From Pinus tabuliformis (Eukaryota > Streptophyta > Pinopsida > Pinales > Pinaceae): a stretch of 64,000 nt of DNA. The notes beneath the pieces were generated by a model, which worked only from the letters and a program-made list of their open reading frames with translations, did no database searches and was not told the origin of the DNA. Made by a program: the position numbers and the translations under genes. Location of the stretch: NCBI GenBank assembly GCA_031772625.1, contig CM062811.1, positions 643,326,820-643,390,819 of the forward strand, in the 5' to 3' direction. Positions 47,045 through 58,015 of this stretch are shown here, piece after piece (position 1 is the stretch's first letter; every line of letters begins with the position of its first letter).

Positions 47045-47692
47045 TTGTTTAAGACAATTTATATAACTGATGTATGCATCGTATCTTGAAATAAAATTTT
47101 TGATTTCCATATGGTGTTAAATGAGAAGTTATGAGGCATTTTTATGTTGTTGGATTATATGTCTTAATTATGATAATTTTTATTGTTTAAAATATCTACA
47201 ATGCAACATTAAATTAGAGATATAATGTATGTTTTATTCAATATACAAATAATGACTTTTGAATTCATTTAGTGATGTAATTTGTTCATAATGTCATTGT
47301 TTTTTAATTTTATAGTTGAAAAAATTTTAATTTCTTTTGTATCTAGCATGTTATGGTTGAGAACATGTTGAATTTATATTCAGGAAAGAAAAATGATATT
47401 CTACCAAAAACATTAGTGTGTTTTTTTCCTCATAAACAACTTTGTTTGGCACATAAAAATTTGGTTTTACTAGCATTTTTTAAAATTTTTGAAGATTGAC
47501 CTTAAAAAAAAATCATCGTTCTAGTATCATCACTTTTTTGTTTTCAAGCTGTATTTTGCACGAAAATTTCGTTTTCACTGCCATTTTTAAAACATGTTCA
47601 AAATTGACCCTAAAAAAAAAAACCATCATTCCAGTATACACACTTTTCGTTTTTAACACTGTTTTTGATGTTTTTTCTGGGTTTTTTTGCCA
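47045..47692. repeat. subterminal tandem repeat at the right side of the transposon
   Basis: Two diverged copies of about 107 bp at roughly 47445-47551 and 47552-47660, sharing CAC(A/G)AAAATTT, TTTTTAAAA, AAATTGACC(C/T)TAAAAAAA and CAT(C/T)(A/G)TTC(C/T)AGTAT. The rest is AT-rich 3' flank of the transposase gene. Subterminal repeats are common transposase-binding regions in DNA transposons. Confidence 0.55.
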
Positions 47693-47741
47693 GAGTTCCC
47701 GTTTTGAATTTATAGTTCTTGTTTCAAAGTTTACATTGTTT
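47693..47741 (-). repeat. right terminal inverted repeat of the DNA transposon
   Basis: Inverted copy of the left repeat. GGGAACTC (47700-47693 on minus) and the 20-mer (47741-47722 on minus) are both present, separated by about 21 bases that are absent on the left. The 20-mer is a perfect match. Confidence 0.7.
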
Positions 47742-47756
47742 TATATCTTTATTCTG

Positions 47757-48512
47757 ACAGGAGGATATATTTTTTGGATGTCAAAGCTTTAAGAAACTAT
47801 TGATTCAGAGTATATAATTGTCTCATATGCATGCAAGGAGGAAATTTGGTTAAAAGGTCTCTTGGGTGAGCTTCGAACAAGGTGATTGTATTTTGTGATA
47901 GTCAAAGTGCTATCCATTTAGCTAAAAATCCAATTTATCACACTAAGACCAAACATGTTTATATTAAATACCATTTTGTAAGATAGGTTATTGATAGAGG
48001 TGGAGTAGATCTTAAGCAAGTCCATACTCAAGAGAATTGTGCAAACATATTTACAAAATCAACATTGTTAGAGAGAGGTACAATTGTATTTGAATTATTT
48101 TGGCCTGTAGAAAAGGTGATGAATAAGTTTAGGCAAGGTATCAAGTAAATTCTTGTCAATGTGGAGATTGTTGAAAATTTGACAACAACTAAATGATGCA
48201 AAAACAATATGGTAAAAACCCAATTCACTTAAAGAGAAAATTTGGTGGTTTATGCAATGGTAGTAGTTCATATAATGGTGAAATTTATTTTTAAGAGATT
48301 ATATATTTGTGTAGTCTTGGGAGAATTATGTAATTTTGTAAAAGTTATTATGGGAATTGTAATCTTTATATTTAAGAAATAAGAATATTGCTACTTTTCT
48401 TGGTAGATATTTTTTTAATATATTGTCAAAATTTTACCATATAAATTTACATGTTTTTGAATATTTTTTATTATTTTATTTTATCTTTTCCATTATTTCA
48501 TCCTAACTAATT
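47757..48512 (+). mobile_element. Ty1/copia RNase H end and 3' LTR remnant (fossil)
   Basis: Plus-strand translation gives TGGYIF, EYIIVSYACKEEIWLKGLL, FCDSQSAIHLAKNPIYHTKT and HTQENCANIFTKS, the C-terminal RNase H of plant copia Pol. A GTGGAGATTG purine-rich tract at about 48161 directly precedes an LTR start (TGTTGAAAATTTGAC, 48169). The LTR end near 48512 (TTCATCCTAAC) is approximate. The 5' portion is missing, and the remnant abuts the right inverted repeat of the DNA transposon. Several breaks. Confidence 0.75.
48169..48512 (+). repeat. 3' LTR of the copia remnant
   Basis: Starts TGTTGAAAATTT after the polypurine tract. It contains AT-rich R-U5-like sequence and ends at about TTTCATCCTAAC. 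No partner LTR is in the window. The end is uncertain by tens of bases. Confidence 0.5.
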
Positions 48513-48685
48513 TAGCCTCATATTTTCTCAAAAAAAACATAGAAAAAGGTTTAGCAAATCAACTTATGATCAATTTTGGTGTTGCTTAACTTGAACATAA
48601 TGACTCATGAACATTTAGAAGAACCTATTACCACAATTAACAATAATCTCTTATAAGAAGTTCATGGAGCAAACAACCTATCAAA

Positions 48686-48791
48686 TGAAACCATGGAATA
48701 TTTTTGTAAACTCAACGTCTTTACCTTGAGGATATAACATTGAAACCATGGAATATTTTTGTAAACTCAATGTCTTTACCTTGAGGATATA
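48686..48791. repeat. 55-bp tandem duplication
   Basis: Two copies of a 55-bp unit starting TGAAACCATGGAATATTTTT and ending GAGGATATA, at 48686-48740 and 48741-48791 (the second cut short by the MITE). They differ at about one site, so the duplication is recent. Its end supplies the target sequence of the MITE. Confidence 0.85.
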
Positions 48792-49047
48792 GGAATAGTC
48801 TTTAACGCGACTTTTTGAAAGCCTTTCCGGCGATTTTTTCTGGTGAAAATCCGGCAGTAATTTATTGGAATCCAAGTTTGATAGCTAATTTCTGCACAAT
48901 GAAAGCGTCCCAGGGGTTTTTCAGGGTGCTGAATCCGAATATGCAGTTAAAAAACCATTTTAACTGCAACAAATCATGATTTCATCTCAATTTCTTCCGC
49001 CGGATTCCGTCACCGGAATCTCAAAAAGTCTCATTATAGACAACTCC
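48792..49047. mobile_element. MITE, 256 bp, Mutator-like by 9-bp target duplication
   Basis: Flanked by GAGGATATA on both sides (48783-48791 and 49048-49056). Imperfect terminal inverted repeats: GGAATAGTCTTTAACGCGAC at the left and, inverted, GGAGTTGTCTATAATGAGAC at the right, both followed by TTTTTGA. There is no coding capacity. A 9-bp duplication is characteristic of Mutator-like transposons. Confidence 0.85.
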
Positions 49048-49056
49048 GAGGATATA

Positions 49057-51539
49057 AGGCTGAAAATCCTTCCCGCTAGAACATTAAGCATTAGGAAACC
49101 ATGTAAGGTTGTGCAAGTGGCACATTTATAAAGTTTGCAACCAATTCAATAATGACATTTTAATGATTAACAATAGCATTCTCGACCACAATGAGATATA
49201 GAAAATATAGTGATTGATTGAGAGATAAGAACTCATATGACAAGTACTAGAATTGATCTCCAATCATTGGTTATTGGAATCCTCTATTCATTCTATATTT
49301 TGAGTTTAATTTAGGGGTTGTTTTATAGAGGTGACAAATTTATTTTGAGAGTTAAAATTTGTTAGAATTTAGTTATTGTTTCTTAAATAATTTATTAGTA
49401 GGAATATCTGATTTTTTTTATGGTGGAAATAGATTCAGCGTTATCAAAAATTTATAAATCACTTAAAATTTTAAAGTTGAAACTTGACAATTGTAACTAG
49501 GATTTCCAAAAAAAATTACCAAATTTTATTAAAATTATACCAAAAATTCCATTGTTTCCCAGACAAATTTACAACCTTGTTAAACTATATACCAATTTAA
49601 TTATATATAAATCTAAAAAATGGAATACTTAGTGAGTTCTTTCTAGAGAATTTTTGAAGTTAAATTTTAAAACGTCAACAAGTCTTCATGTTATCGTGAC
49701 CACACGGGGTTACTTAGTAAACATGTAAACATGTATATTTATGGGTATATCAAAATTCTCGTTAATTTTAGAGTGGTATACCTCATTTCTTGTGATCAAC
49801 CTTTTTATAATATTAATGATATTTTTAAAATGTTACCATCTTAATAAGATAAATTATATCAAAATATTTTAAAATTAAACAATTTTATTCTCTCTCTAAA
49901 GGTGATACTTTGATATTAACATATATGACACACATTTCCATTAAAAAAATTGTGACAACTTTATAACATAATTAATAAAATTGCGTATTATATTGATTTA
50001 TATGGATCACATTCTTTATAAAATTAATTAATAAAATAGTTTATGCAAAATAAGAATGTAGATTTATTTTTCATTAAAATGAGACATAAATTTACATCTT
50101 TAATGTTTATTTGTAATATTATAATTTTAGGAAATTACTAATTTTATAAGATAAATTAGTGTAGTTATATAAATTAAATGGTTGGTGTCAATTTGAGTGT
50201 ATTTTAGGTGGTTGGCATGGTTTAATGATAACCTGCTCACCTAGGTACAAACATCATTGTGACATGATGCTCCATTGAGAGCCGACTTTGTACATTCCTT
50301 GAGGTTATTCTTCATATCAACACCCTAAATTTTATTGTGTCCCCTAAGTTCTTATTTTCAAGGAATCTCAATCTCATTGTACTTAATCTTGTTTGTCCAA
50401 CATCGTTGACCAACTAGTAGAAATAATAATTACAAGAATAAGATTTAAGTAAAATTGGAATCTTCTCATCTCAAACAACAAGGAATTACCAACTACACTA
50501 CCGAGATAGTTGTGTGCCTTTGTTTTCAATTACCCTATCTATTCCAAAATTATTACGGTGGACTTGTTTGACATGGATCTTAATTTCTTTCTCAATCATT
50601 TTGCTATGCTTGATTGAGGATATAAAAAATGAGGGAATTTTATGGCTATAAAATTTGTTAAAATAAGAGACTACAATGATATCACTACACCAAATACATT
50701 TTTTTTACATCTATTGTTTGTCTTTATTTTGTTATAGAAATAAAGCACTACATAGAATGTTCAATGTTTCAACAAATCAATACCTGTCCACGATCCCACA
50801 TGATATATAGAATTGGTGTTGTTATTGCTCACTCGTTGTCTAATTCTCTTTCCTTTATGTCAATTTGAACGGTAAAAGAAAAGTATTTTCACCACAAATT
50901 TTGGAAGTCGAACTTCATTGCCATGGGAGTGTCACCATGAAATTATAAATTATAAATTATATCTATCATATTATTTTCATTTCTATATAATAATTGGAAT
51001 ATGCAAGAGGAGGTATATCAAACTCTTAATATCTAGAATATGGATGAAACAATATAGGGCATTAAGTTAAGTAGAGGGGTTAGACAATTATATAGAATTG
51101 ATTGCATTGAAATTAGTATAGTTGTTAGCGAATGAAAAAGGAATTAACAATTGACAAGTGTTTGGTGACTCTAGATTGTTATCCAATGAGTGAAAGATGA
51201 ACAAAGATATCACAATGTAGTTAAATGTCATGGAAAAGGTCAAAGGTTTGAGAGTGTTTTTCAACCATATTTCTATTTTGCATGTGTACAAGGAGAGAAT
51301 TATGGAAGTTGATGGTTTATCCAAAGCTCAAATTATGATGCAACGTGGTACCTAGATGACAACCAAAATAGGAATGGAGACATTTTGAAATATTATCACC
51401 CTTCTTTTCACGAAGTAATGTTGGTAGCTAGAGATTCTCATTTATGAGGTCTTTCTTATATAATCAAATCTTAATGGATATCCATTCTCTAAGTGGATGT
51501 TGGTTATTTTTTCTTGATGTACTAGATCTAATGAGGTTG
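49057..51539. other. AT-rich stretch without supported gene
   Basis: About 2.5 kb, strongly AT-rich, with many stops in all frames. I recognise no protein motif, terminal repeat or RNA gene. Confidence 0.5.
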
Positions 51540-51839
51540 AAAAAGAGAAACTTCATACTTAGAATCGTCTTTGTAAAGTTTTAGAATGTCCCAGGTTAGC
51601 AAAAAAATACTTGAGAAAGAAGAAGTAGTGAAATCACATGAAAGTATAGCTCCATCGTTGGACTCGTTTTTGTAAAGTTTTGGAATGTCTCAGATGAAAT
51701 TAGGAAAAAAAATGATTGAGATAGAATGTGAATAATGAAATTTTGTAACTTTTTCAAAAAGTAATGAAATTGCCAGAAAGTGGAGCTTCATACTAAGACT
51801 TTTTTTCTAAAGCTTTAGAATGTCCCACATAAAGGCAAT
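51540..51839. repeat. degenerate tandem repeat, three units of about 110-120 bp
   Basis: Three diverged copies around the words GCTTCATACTTAGA, TTTGTAAAGTTTTAGAATGTCCCA and a following A-rich AAAAAATGATTGAGAAAG part, starting near 51545, 51650 and 51780. No coding signal. It ends at the edge of element F. Confidence 0.55.
51835..51839. repeat. target-site duplication, left of element F (GCAAT)
   Basis: GCAAT precedes the left LTR. The right flank has ACAAT at 61028-61032, four of five bases alike, consistent with an old 5-bp duplication. Confidence 0.55.
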
Positions 51840-53865
51840 TGTAATCACCTCTCCCATATCTACCCATTGTCACCACCCTTCCAGTGTAAACATGAGAGGA
51901 GTAGCTACTATGACACGACTCAACCTCCTACGTACAATTAAGCAAGTGGAATCGACAAACTAAAACTTTACTGACCTTCCTGAGGAGTTATAGGACCCAC
52001 AAGAGCTAAACAACCACTCTAGGTGCCCAACCCCTATTCTAAATTGTTTTTTTTGTGATATGGACTCCCATTTACTTGCACAACAAGGCAAGCCAATGAT
52101 TGTAACCCTCCAGTCACATGGGTAACCCTACCTCTCAGCGACTGCAGACTATAATACCCAGTTTCGTGCATGTGACCCTGTAATTTGAGCCACTTTTTCA
52201 GGGCTAGGATCCAGACCTCTGCCTAGAACTTGATAGAACTTTCCAGAATGATGAATGACACAAGGAAAAATCCATTAATGAAAAACTTAGTCAATAAATT
52301 GACCTAACCATGCCTAACCATGATAGACATTTCGTCAAACACATTGTGAACATGTAATCTACAGGTCATAAATGCATATCTGAACATAGGGGTCTCATAC
52401 TTATCTGAAAATAATCAAGAAGGTCTGATACCCTCTCATAATAGCTGAAAAAACATATATTAGGTCATGCATTCAATAACCATTAATTTACCAATCAAAG
52501 CATTTTAAGAGTCATATCTAGAATATGTCATGAAACCATGGTTATAACCAACATATAACCAGAATAATAACAATGATAGAACAACCATAAAAGACACACA
52601 ATATCAAGTATAAATACTCATGAAATATAATAGGAAGAGAGTTCTTATTAACATATGCAAATCAAACCAAGTTAGGGACTTCCACGTACCACCTAACCAT
52701 ATATTTGGCTAAACCAAATCTCTCTTTCAGCTAATCACCCTTGTGCCATATTCCAAGCGTGAACGTGGGATCTCATGGAATAAACCAAGAAAAACAAAAC
52801 CATGGCTTCTAGAGGAAAAACCACCTCAACCAATAATTCCACCTCACAGTCGGACATCAATAACCATCACCATATTGGTCTCTACCCAAGTTTTCCAGAG
52901 CTCCAAAGCATTTGTTCCAACCTAGCTCTACGACTAGTAACTCAACCCACAGTTGTCGCAGGGCTCCAGAGAATTTGTCCAACCAAGGCTCCAAGACTAG
53001 TAACTCAACCCTCCAAGGGCTCCACAGCGTTTTTCCAACCAAGGATTCTGGGACTACTAACTCAACCCAAGTTGTTCCAGGGCTCCCAAAGCATTTGTCC
53101 AACCAAGGCTCCATGAAATAGTAACTCAACCCACAACCATAAGGAGCATGAGCACCAATCAGAACAAAAATGAGAAACCCACAACAACATGGTTATCCAA
53201 GAAATGAAAAGGCTATGCAAAACCACTATCAATACAGGAAATCTTCCATGCCAATGACAACTCATAACCAAGAAACAACATGCATGTATTATGCATGCCA
53301 AAACTAGCAAGGAAATCATACATGCAACTCGATACCTACAAAGAAATCTCGTTGTAGCTACTGATCCTGCTATCCTCTGGTTCTTTCCTACTTTTCCTTT
53401 CCCTTCTTTTTCCAAATCCAAAGTATGCCATAATGCTCCAAGAAACTCTAAGTGTGCAAGAGTATGAGAGAGAGAGAATAGAGAGAGAGCTCCAAGCTAA
53501 AACTGACAAAAGGTTGTACTAACAAAATCTCAACCAAAAAAAGATGTGAATTGATTCTCATAGGCCTTTTTATCATTGAGGCCTCTATTTTCTTCATTTT
53601 TCCTTCAATTTTGCTCACATGCAATTATTTGACCTTTCACCTTCCTTTTCTCCTATTTTCCATTATTTTTATAAATAAGTGTCAATAAATGCCACTTTTC
53701 ATTTGCCAATGCCTTTGCCAATTTCCATAGCCATTCATTCATCACAAGTGATCCCCATCACTATGTTTTTTCTGAACATTCATCTTGGAATATGTGTCAT
53801 ATGACCTTGGTCTTATTTTGATTTTATTAACTTTATTACATGGATTTTTAACCAGGGTTGTTACA
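51840..53865 (-). repeat. 3' LTR of element F
   Basis: TGTAATCACC to GGTTGTTACA. Its inner edge is followed by GAACCCTCCCCCTTAGGGG, whose complement is a clear polypurine tract. It contains the 65-bp tandem repeat described at 52900-53130. Confidence 0.9.
52900..53130. repeat. tandem repeat of about 65 bp inside the element F LTR
   Basis: Four diverged copies around TTGTCCAACCAAGGCTCCAA and ACTAGTAACTCAACCC. The same array occurs in the partner LTR at about 60060-60290, so it existed before insertion. Confidence 0.75.
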
Positions 53866-53884
53866 GAACCCTCCCCCTTAGGGG
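53866..53884 (-). other. polypurine tract of element F
   Basis: On the minus strand CCCCTAAGGGGGAGGGTTC directly precedes the 3' LTR start TGTAACAACC. This is the expected site for plus-strand priming. Confidence 0.8.
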
Positions 53885-54539
53885 AACACTATCCTTGGTG
53901 TTCAATGAAACCTATAAACTAGCAAAACACATGTTGCCTATGGAGCTTTATAACATGGCTCGATACAATATTTACATCATATCATACTACTGAAGACATA
54001 ACCAACATATCATGAACACCATACCGCTTATTGGATCTTTATAACACAGCTCGATGTGGTATTTACAACATATGCATATATATACATAACCAAAACACAA
54101 CATCAAAACATATACCAAAATACATCCGCTCAACCAATGAATAGAGAAGGATACATAGCCCGCATCTGATCATCCATCTCCCATGTAACTTCATTAAGCC
54201 CAAATTTCTTCCAGTTCACTTTAACTTGCTTGATTGCTTGATTCCAGAGCACGAGCATTTTTTGTTACAAAATGCACTGAGGTTCCGACTAGAATTCTCC
54301 TTCTGGCTCCACCTATAATAAAGACCAATCAATCATATCAGCAACATCTTTCACATACTTCTTAAGTAATAACACATGGAAAGCATCATGGAAATTTCAT
54401 TGTTGGAGGCAGTGCAAGTTGTTAAGCTATTGGTTCAATCCTCTCAAGAATCTTGAAAGGCCTGCAATACCGAGGTGCCAGCTTGGCACATGAACCAATC
54501 CTTAATGATCTCTTCCTAGTATTGATGCACAATTACATA

Positions 54540-55470
54540 TGATCCCCAACCTAAAACTCCTTAAACACCCTATTTTCATTTGCATAGCACTTTTTCCTAT
54601 CATGTGCTACCTTTAGATTCTTCTTGATTACCTGCATTTCATGTTCCATCTCTACCAATAGGTTCGGTCCAATCAACACCCTATTCATTGGATAACTCCA
54701 ACTGATAGGAGTATTACAACTCCACCCATAAAGTTCCTCAAATGGACTCATCTTCAAAGATTCATGATACCCATTGTTATAATCAAACTCAACCAGTGGA
54801 AGATACTCTTCCCATATCCATTGTTGATGCATGGCATACATCCTCAACATGTCCTCCAAAATATTGTTGAACCTCTCTGTCTATCCATCTGTCTGCAGAC
54901 GATAAGATGTATTGAAGACCAACTTTGTCCCCAAGCCTATAAATAACTCTTTCCAAAACTTGGAAGTGACTCGACATCTTCGCCTGACACAATCTTCTTC
55001 ATAAAACCATGCAACCTCACTATATCTCTGATGAAGACCTGTGCTATCTCACTGGCTGAATTCGTATACTTTACCGGAATGAAGTGGGCTACCTTTTTGA
55101 ACCTGTCAACCACAACCATAATAGAATCATGTTGTCTATATTTCGTCGAAAAACTTGTAAAGAAGTCCATGGAAATGACCTCCCATTTCCACTCTGGAAT
55201 CAGAATCGGCTGTAATAACCCACCTGGATGTTTACACTCTGCTTTTACCTATTGAAAATTCAAGCATCTCACAACAAACTATGCCACCTCTTTCTTCAAA
55301 TTCCGTCAATGGTAGAACTTCTTAATCATTGTCAATGTCTTTTGATATCCAAAGTGACCTAAATATGGCTTAACATGAAATTCCTGCAAAATAAGCTTCT
55401 TGAACTCTCTATTGTTAGGCGCATAGATCTCATCCCTGAACCTGACCAAACCATATGTCGTGAGATGATA
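54540..55470 (-). pseudogene. integrase region of element F
   Basis: Pieces in order: MDFFTSFSTKYRQHDSIMVV and DRFKKVAHFIPVK of the core (about 55170-55070), IWEEYLPLVEFDYNNGYHES (about 54820) and FEELYGWSCNTPISW (about 54740). These match Ty3 chromovirus integrases. Fossil. Confidence 0.8.
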
Positions 55471-55524
55471 TTCCACATCTTTTTCACCTTTACCCTGGTG
55501 TTTTAACTTGTGCTTAAGTTGTTG

Positions 55525-55990
55525 TTACCTTTCACCCTGTTGTCCCACCTGCAAGATCTGATCTTGTAAATCTATCCCATATGAACTCCTGATCTCTTTT
55601 TCCTTAATGTACCTGATATCAAACTCAAACTCAATGATCGTTTCGAACCATATAGCTTGCTTGGCATTCAGATTCGGTTGGTCAAATAAGTATCTCAATC
55701 CACTATGATCGCTCATCAAGATGAACCTCCTGCCAAGAAGATAGTGTCTCCACATCTTCAATGTGTGAACTATTGTTGCCAACTCAAGATCATGCATCAC
55801 ATAATTATGCATAGCACACTACATGTCCCTCCTGCATCAGGAATCCGCCAAGTTCTCTCTTGAAAGCATCAGTACACACCATGAACTATTTTTTCAGATT
55901 TGCAATATTTATAACTAGATAATTTGTCAACAACTGCTTCAACATCTCAAAACTAGTATTACATTCTTCTATCTATTCAAATTTCTTTCC
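55525..55990 (-). pseudogene. RNase H region of element F
   Basis: Motifs MHNYVMHDLELATIVHTLKM, LMSDHSGLRYLFDQPNLNAK and EFEFDIRYIKEKE are those of canonical Ty3 RNase H. It lies between RT and integrase as usual. Fossil. Confidence 0.75.
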
Positions 55991-56128
55991 TTTTCACTAC
56001 AAGGATGTAATATAATAGGCAATCTGCAAGAAATTTCTGATGAACCTCCTATAATAACATTCTAAACCCATGAATGATCTAACCTTATCCACATTCCATG
56101 ATAGCTCTTATCTTTTTTGGATCCATTC

Positions 56129-56790
56129 TTATTCCTTCCTTGGAAACAACATGCCCAAAATAATGAACCTTATCTGAAAGAAACTACATTTATTAAGCTT
56201 GGCATACAATTGATGATCTCTTAGAAATTTCAAAGCTGCTACTAATTGTTTTGAATGCTCTTCCCCATTCTTAGAATATATCAATATGTCATCAATGAAT
56301 ACAATCACAAACTTGTCTAGATATGGATGCAACACAATATTCATCAAACACATTAAAGTAGTTTGAGCATTAGTCAAACCAAAAGGAACCACAACAAACT
56401 CATAATGCCCATACCTGGTCTGGAAAGAATTCTTGTAGATGTCCTCTTCTTTGATGCATACCTGATGACATATTGATCTCAAATTAATCTTCGAGAACAT
56501 TGTTGATCCCTTCAACTGGTCAAACAAGTCATCGATCCTTTGTAACAGATAATGTTCTTGACTGTCATCTTGTTCAACTTCCTATAATCAATGCACAACC
56601 AAAGAGTACCATCCTTCTCCTTCACAAACAAAATTGGTGCACCCCACGACGATACACCTGGCCTAATGTATCCCTTGTCAAGCATTTCCTTCAACTGCAA
56701 CTTCAGTTCTACTAACTTGGGAGTTCTCATCCTGTAAGGTTCCTTTAATGTTGGTGCTACTCCTAGTACCAAATGAATAGGAAAGTCCAC
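56129..56790 (-). pseudogene. reverse transcriptase region of element F
   Basis: Shows [57 protein letters not shown] and VIVFIDDILIYSKN, then FLRDHQLYAKLNKCSFF. SKI-L-RS-HQ and FIDDILIYSK are chromovirus-like. Fossil. Confidence 0.88.
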
Positions 56791-57079
56791 TTTACTGTGA
56801 GGCCGTAACTCTGAAATTTTTACTGGGAATACATCCTAAAACTGCTGCAAAACTGGATACCTCTTGAAGACTTTCACATCCTTACCTTTGTCACTGGAAA
56901 TATGCACAACAAACAATACACACCCTTTCCTACGAATATACTTTTCTTGCATAGTTGTAACCATCCTAACTAATGTTTCCTTCTTCTTACCCTGTAATAT
57001 TCTCTGTTCTGCATTGTCATCCAAGCACACAGTTGCCTTTTCATAACAATCTACCTTATTCCTGTGAAGATACAACCAA

Positions 57080-57346
57080 TTAATACCTAGAAGTATATTG
57101 TATGATCCCCAATGGAATTACATTGAGATGCGTTGATGTAGGTATACCATTCAACTCAAATGCACAAGTTCTTACCCAATGATGAACTATTTTCTTAGTA
57201 CTTGTAGCCAACTGCACTAACCAAGACTCTACATGCACTTCTTTCATCAAACTGCACTTATCCACTAGGTCAATATTAACATAACTATAATTGGATCCAG
57301 GTTCAATCAAAATAGAAACATCTTGATCACAAATCTTACCATCCAT
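57080..57346 (-). pseudogene. aspartic protease region of element F
   Basis: The ICDQDVSILIEPGSNYSYVN segment occupies the place of the retropepsin active-site strand, followed by a DKCSLMKEVHVESWLVQLAT and NGIPTSTHLNVIPLG pattern usual for chromovirus proteases. Fossil. Confidence 0.65.
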
Positions 57347-57639
57347 CTCGATAATAAAGTCCTAGTGATTTGCCTGCCTATTATCCAACGCTGCATAAAT
57401 CCAAGGAATACTCTGTCTAACATCCCCAACTGTCTGTGCCTCCTTAGCACTGTAAATTTGTGGTCTGCCACCCTGATGTTATGGATAATCTCTCCTGCGG
57501 TGATCCTTGCCACAATTCCAACACTATAAAGGCTTCCTACCATCACCCTTATTTTGATCCTCATACTGAAATACATGTCCTCTGTTAGATGCATTGAACT
57601 TCTTGTGCGGCACTGCATTTTCTTTGTTACATGTGCCTT

Positions 57640-58015
57640 ATAGTCTTCCTCGCTTCTTATCCCATTTTCCCTTAGTAATGTCATCACCTTTCCAATCATG
57701 TTTCAATTCATACCTACACTTTGATTGCTCATAACAATGCTTCAACTTTCTGATGGTTTCTTCTAGTGATCTAGGCTCATCAAACTCGATCTTGCATTTG
57801 AACAATATCGGAAACCCACTAATGAATCTCTGAATCTTCACTTTCTCCTCCTTAAGATAACGTACATACCTCAACAACTCCAATAATTTACTAGTATACT
57901 CCTCATCGGCCATATATCTGATCTTCAACTCATAGAAATCTTTTGCCCTGGCATCATAGTATTTCTCAAATAAATACTTCTTCTTGAAAAGTATTTCAAA
58001 CTCTCTCCAAGTCAA
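57640..58015 (-). pseudogene. Gag region of element F
   Basis: MTWREFEILFKKKYL, a DFYELKIRYMADEEYTSK part and FISGFPILFKCKI match the retrotransposon Gag domain of plant Ty3 chromoviruses. A zinc-knuckle-like CWNCGKDH lies a little downstream near 57510. Fossil. Confidence 0.8.

Larger units (their letters stand above)
36573..47756. mobile_element. DNA transposon carrying a ParB-methyltransferase gene and a DUF7869-like transposase gene
   Basis: A unit of about 11.2 kb bounded by inverted repeats: the same 20 bases (AAACAATGTAAACTTTGAAA) stand at 36578-36597 and, inverted, at 47722-47741. Inside this a shared GGGAACTC lies at 36599-36606 and, inverted, at 47693-47700. Two divergent spliced genes fill it: a ParB-like/DNA-methyltransferase gene on minus (41009-37422) and a transposase-like gene on plus (43279-47044), with a GC-rich palindromic island between. 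Both genes carry a few in-frame stops, so the copy is not active. Exact outer ends and a target duplication were not resolved; on the right a copia remnant starts at about 47757. I know of no named plant superfamily with this gene pair. Confidence 0.7.

Noticed and set aside
36573-47756. Considered as a Polinton or virus-derived element because of its size and methyltransferase
   Set aside because: I see no polymerase B, capsid, packaging ATPase or retroviral-type integrase. The transposase-like core and short inverted repeats fit a plain DNA transposon.
52743-53129. Frames in the LTR of element F that look like tandem-repeat proteins
   Set aside because: They come from the 65-bp non-coding array present in both LTRs.
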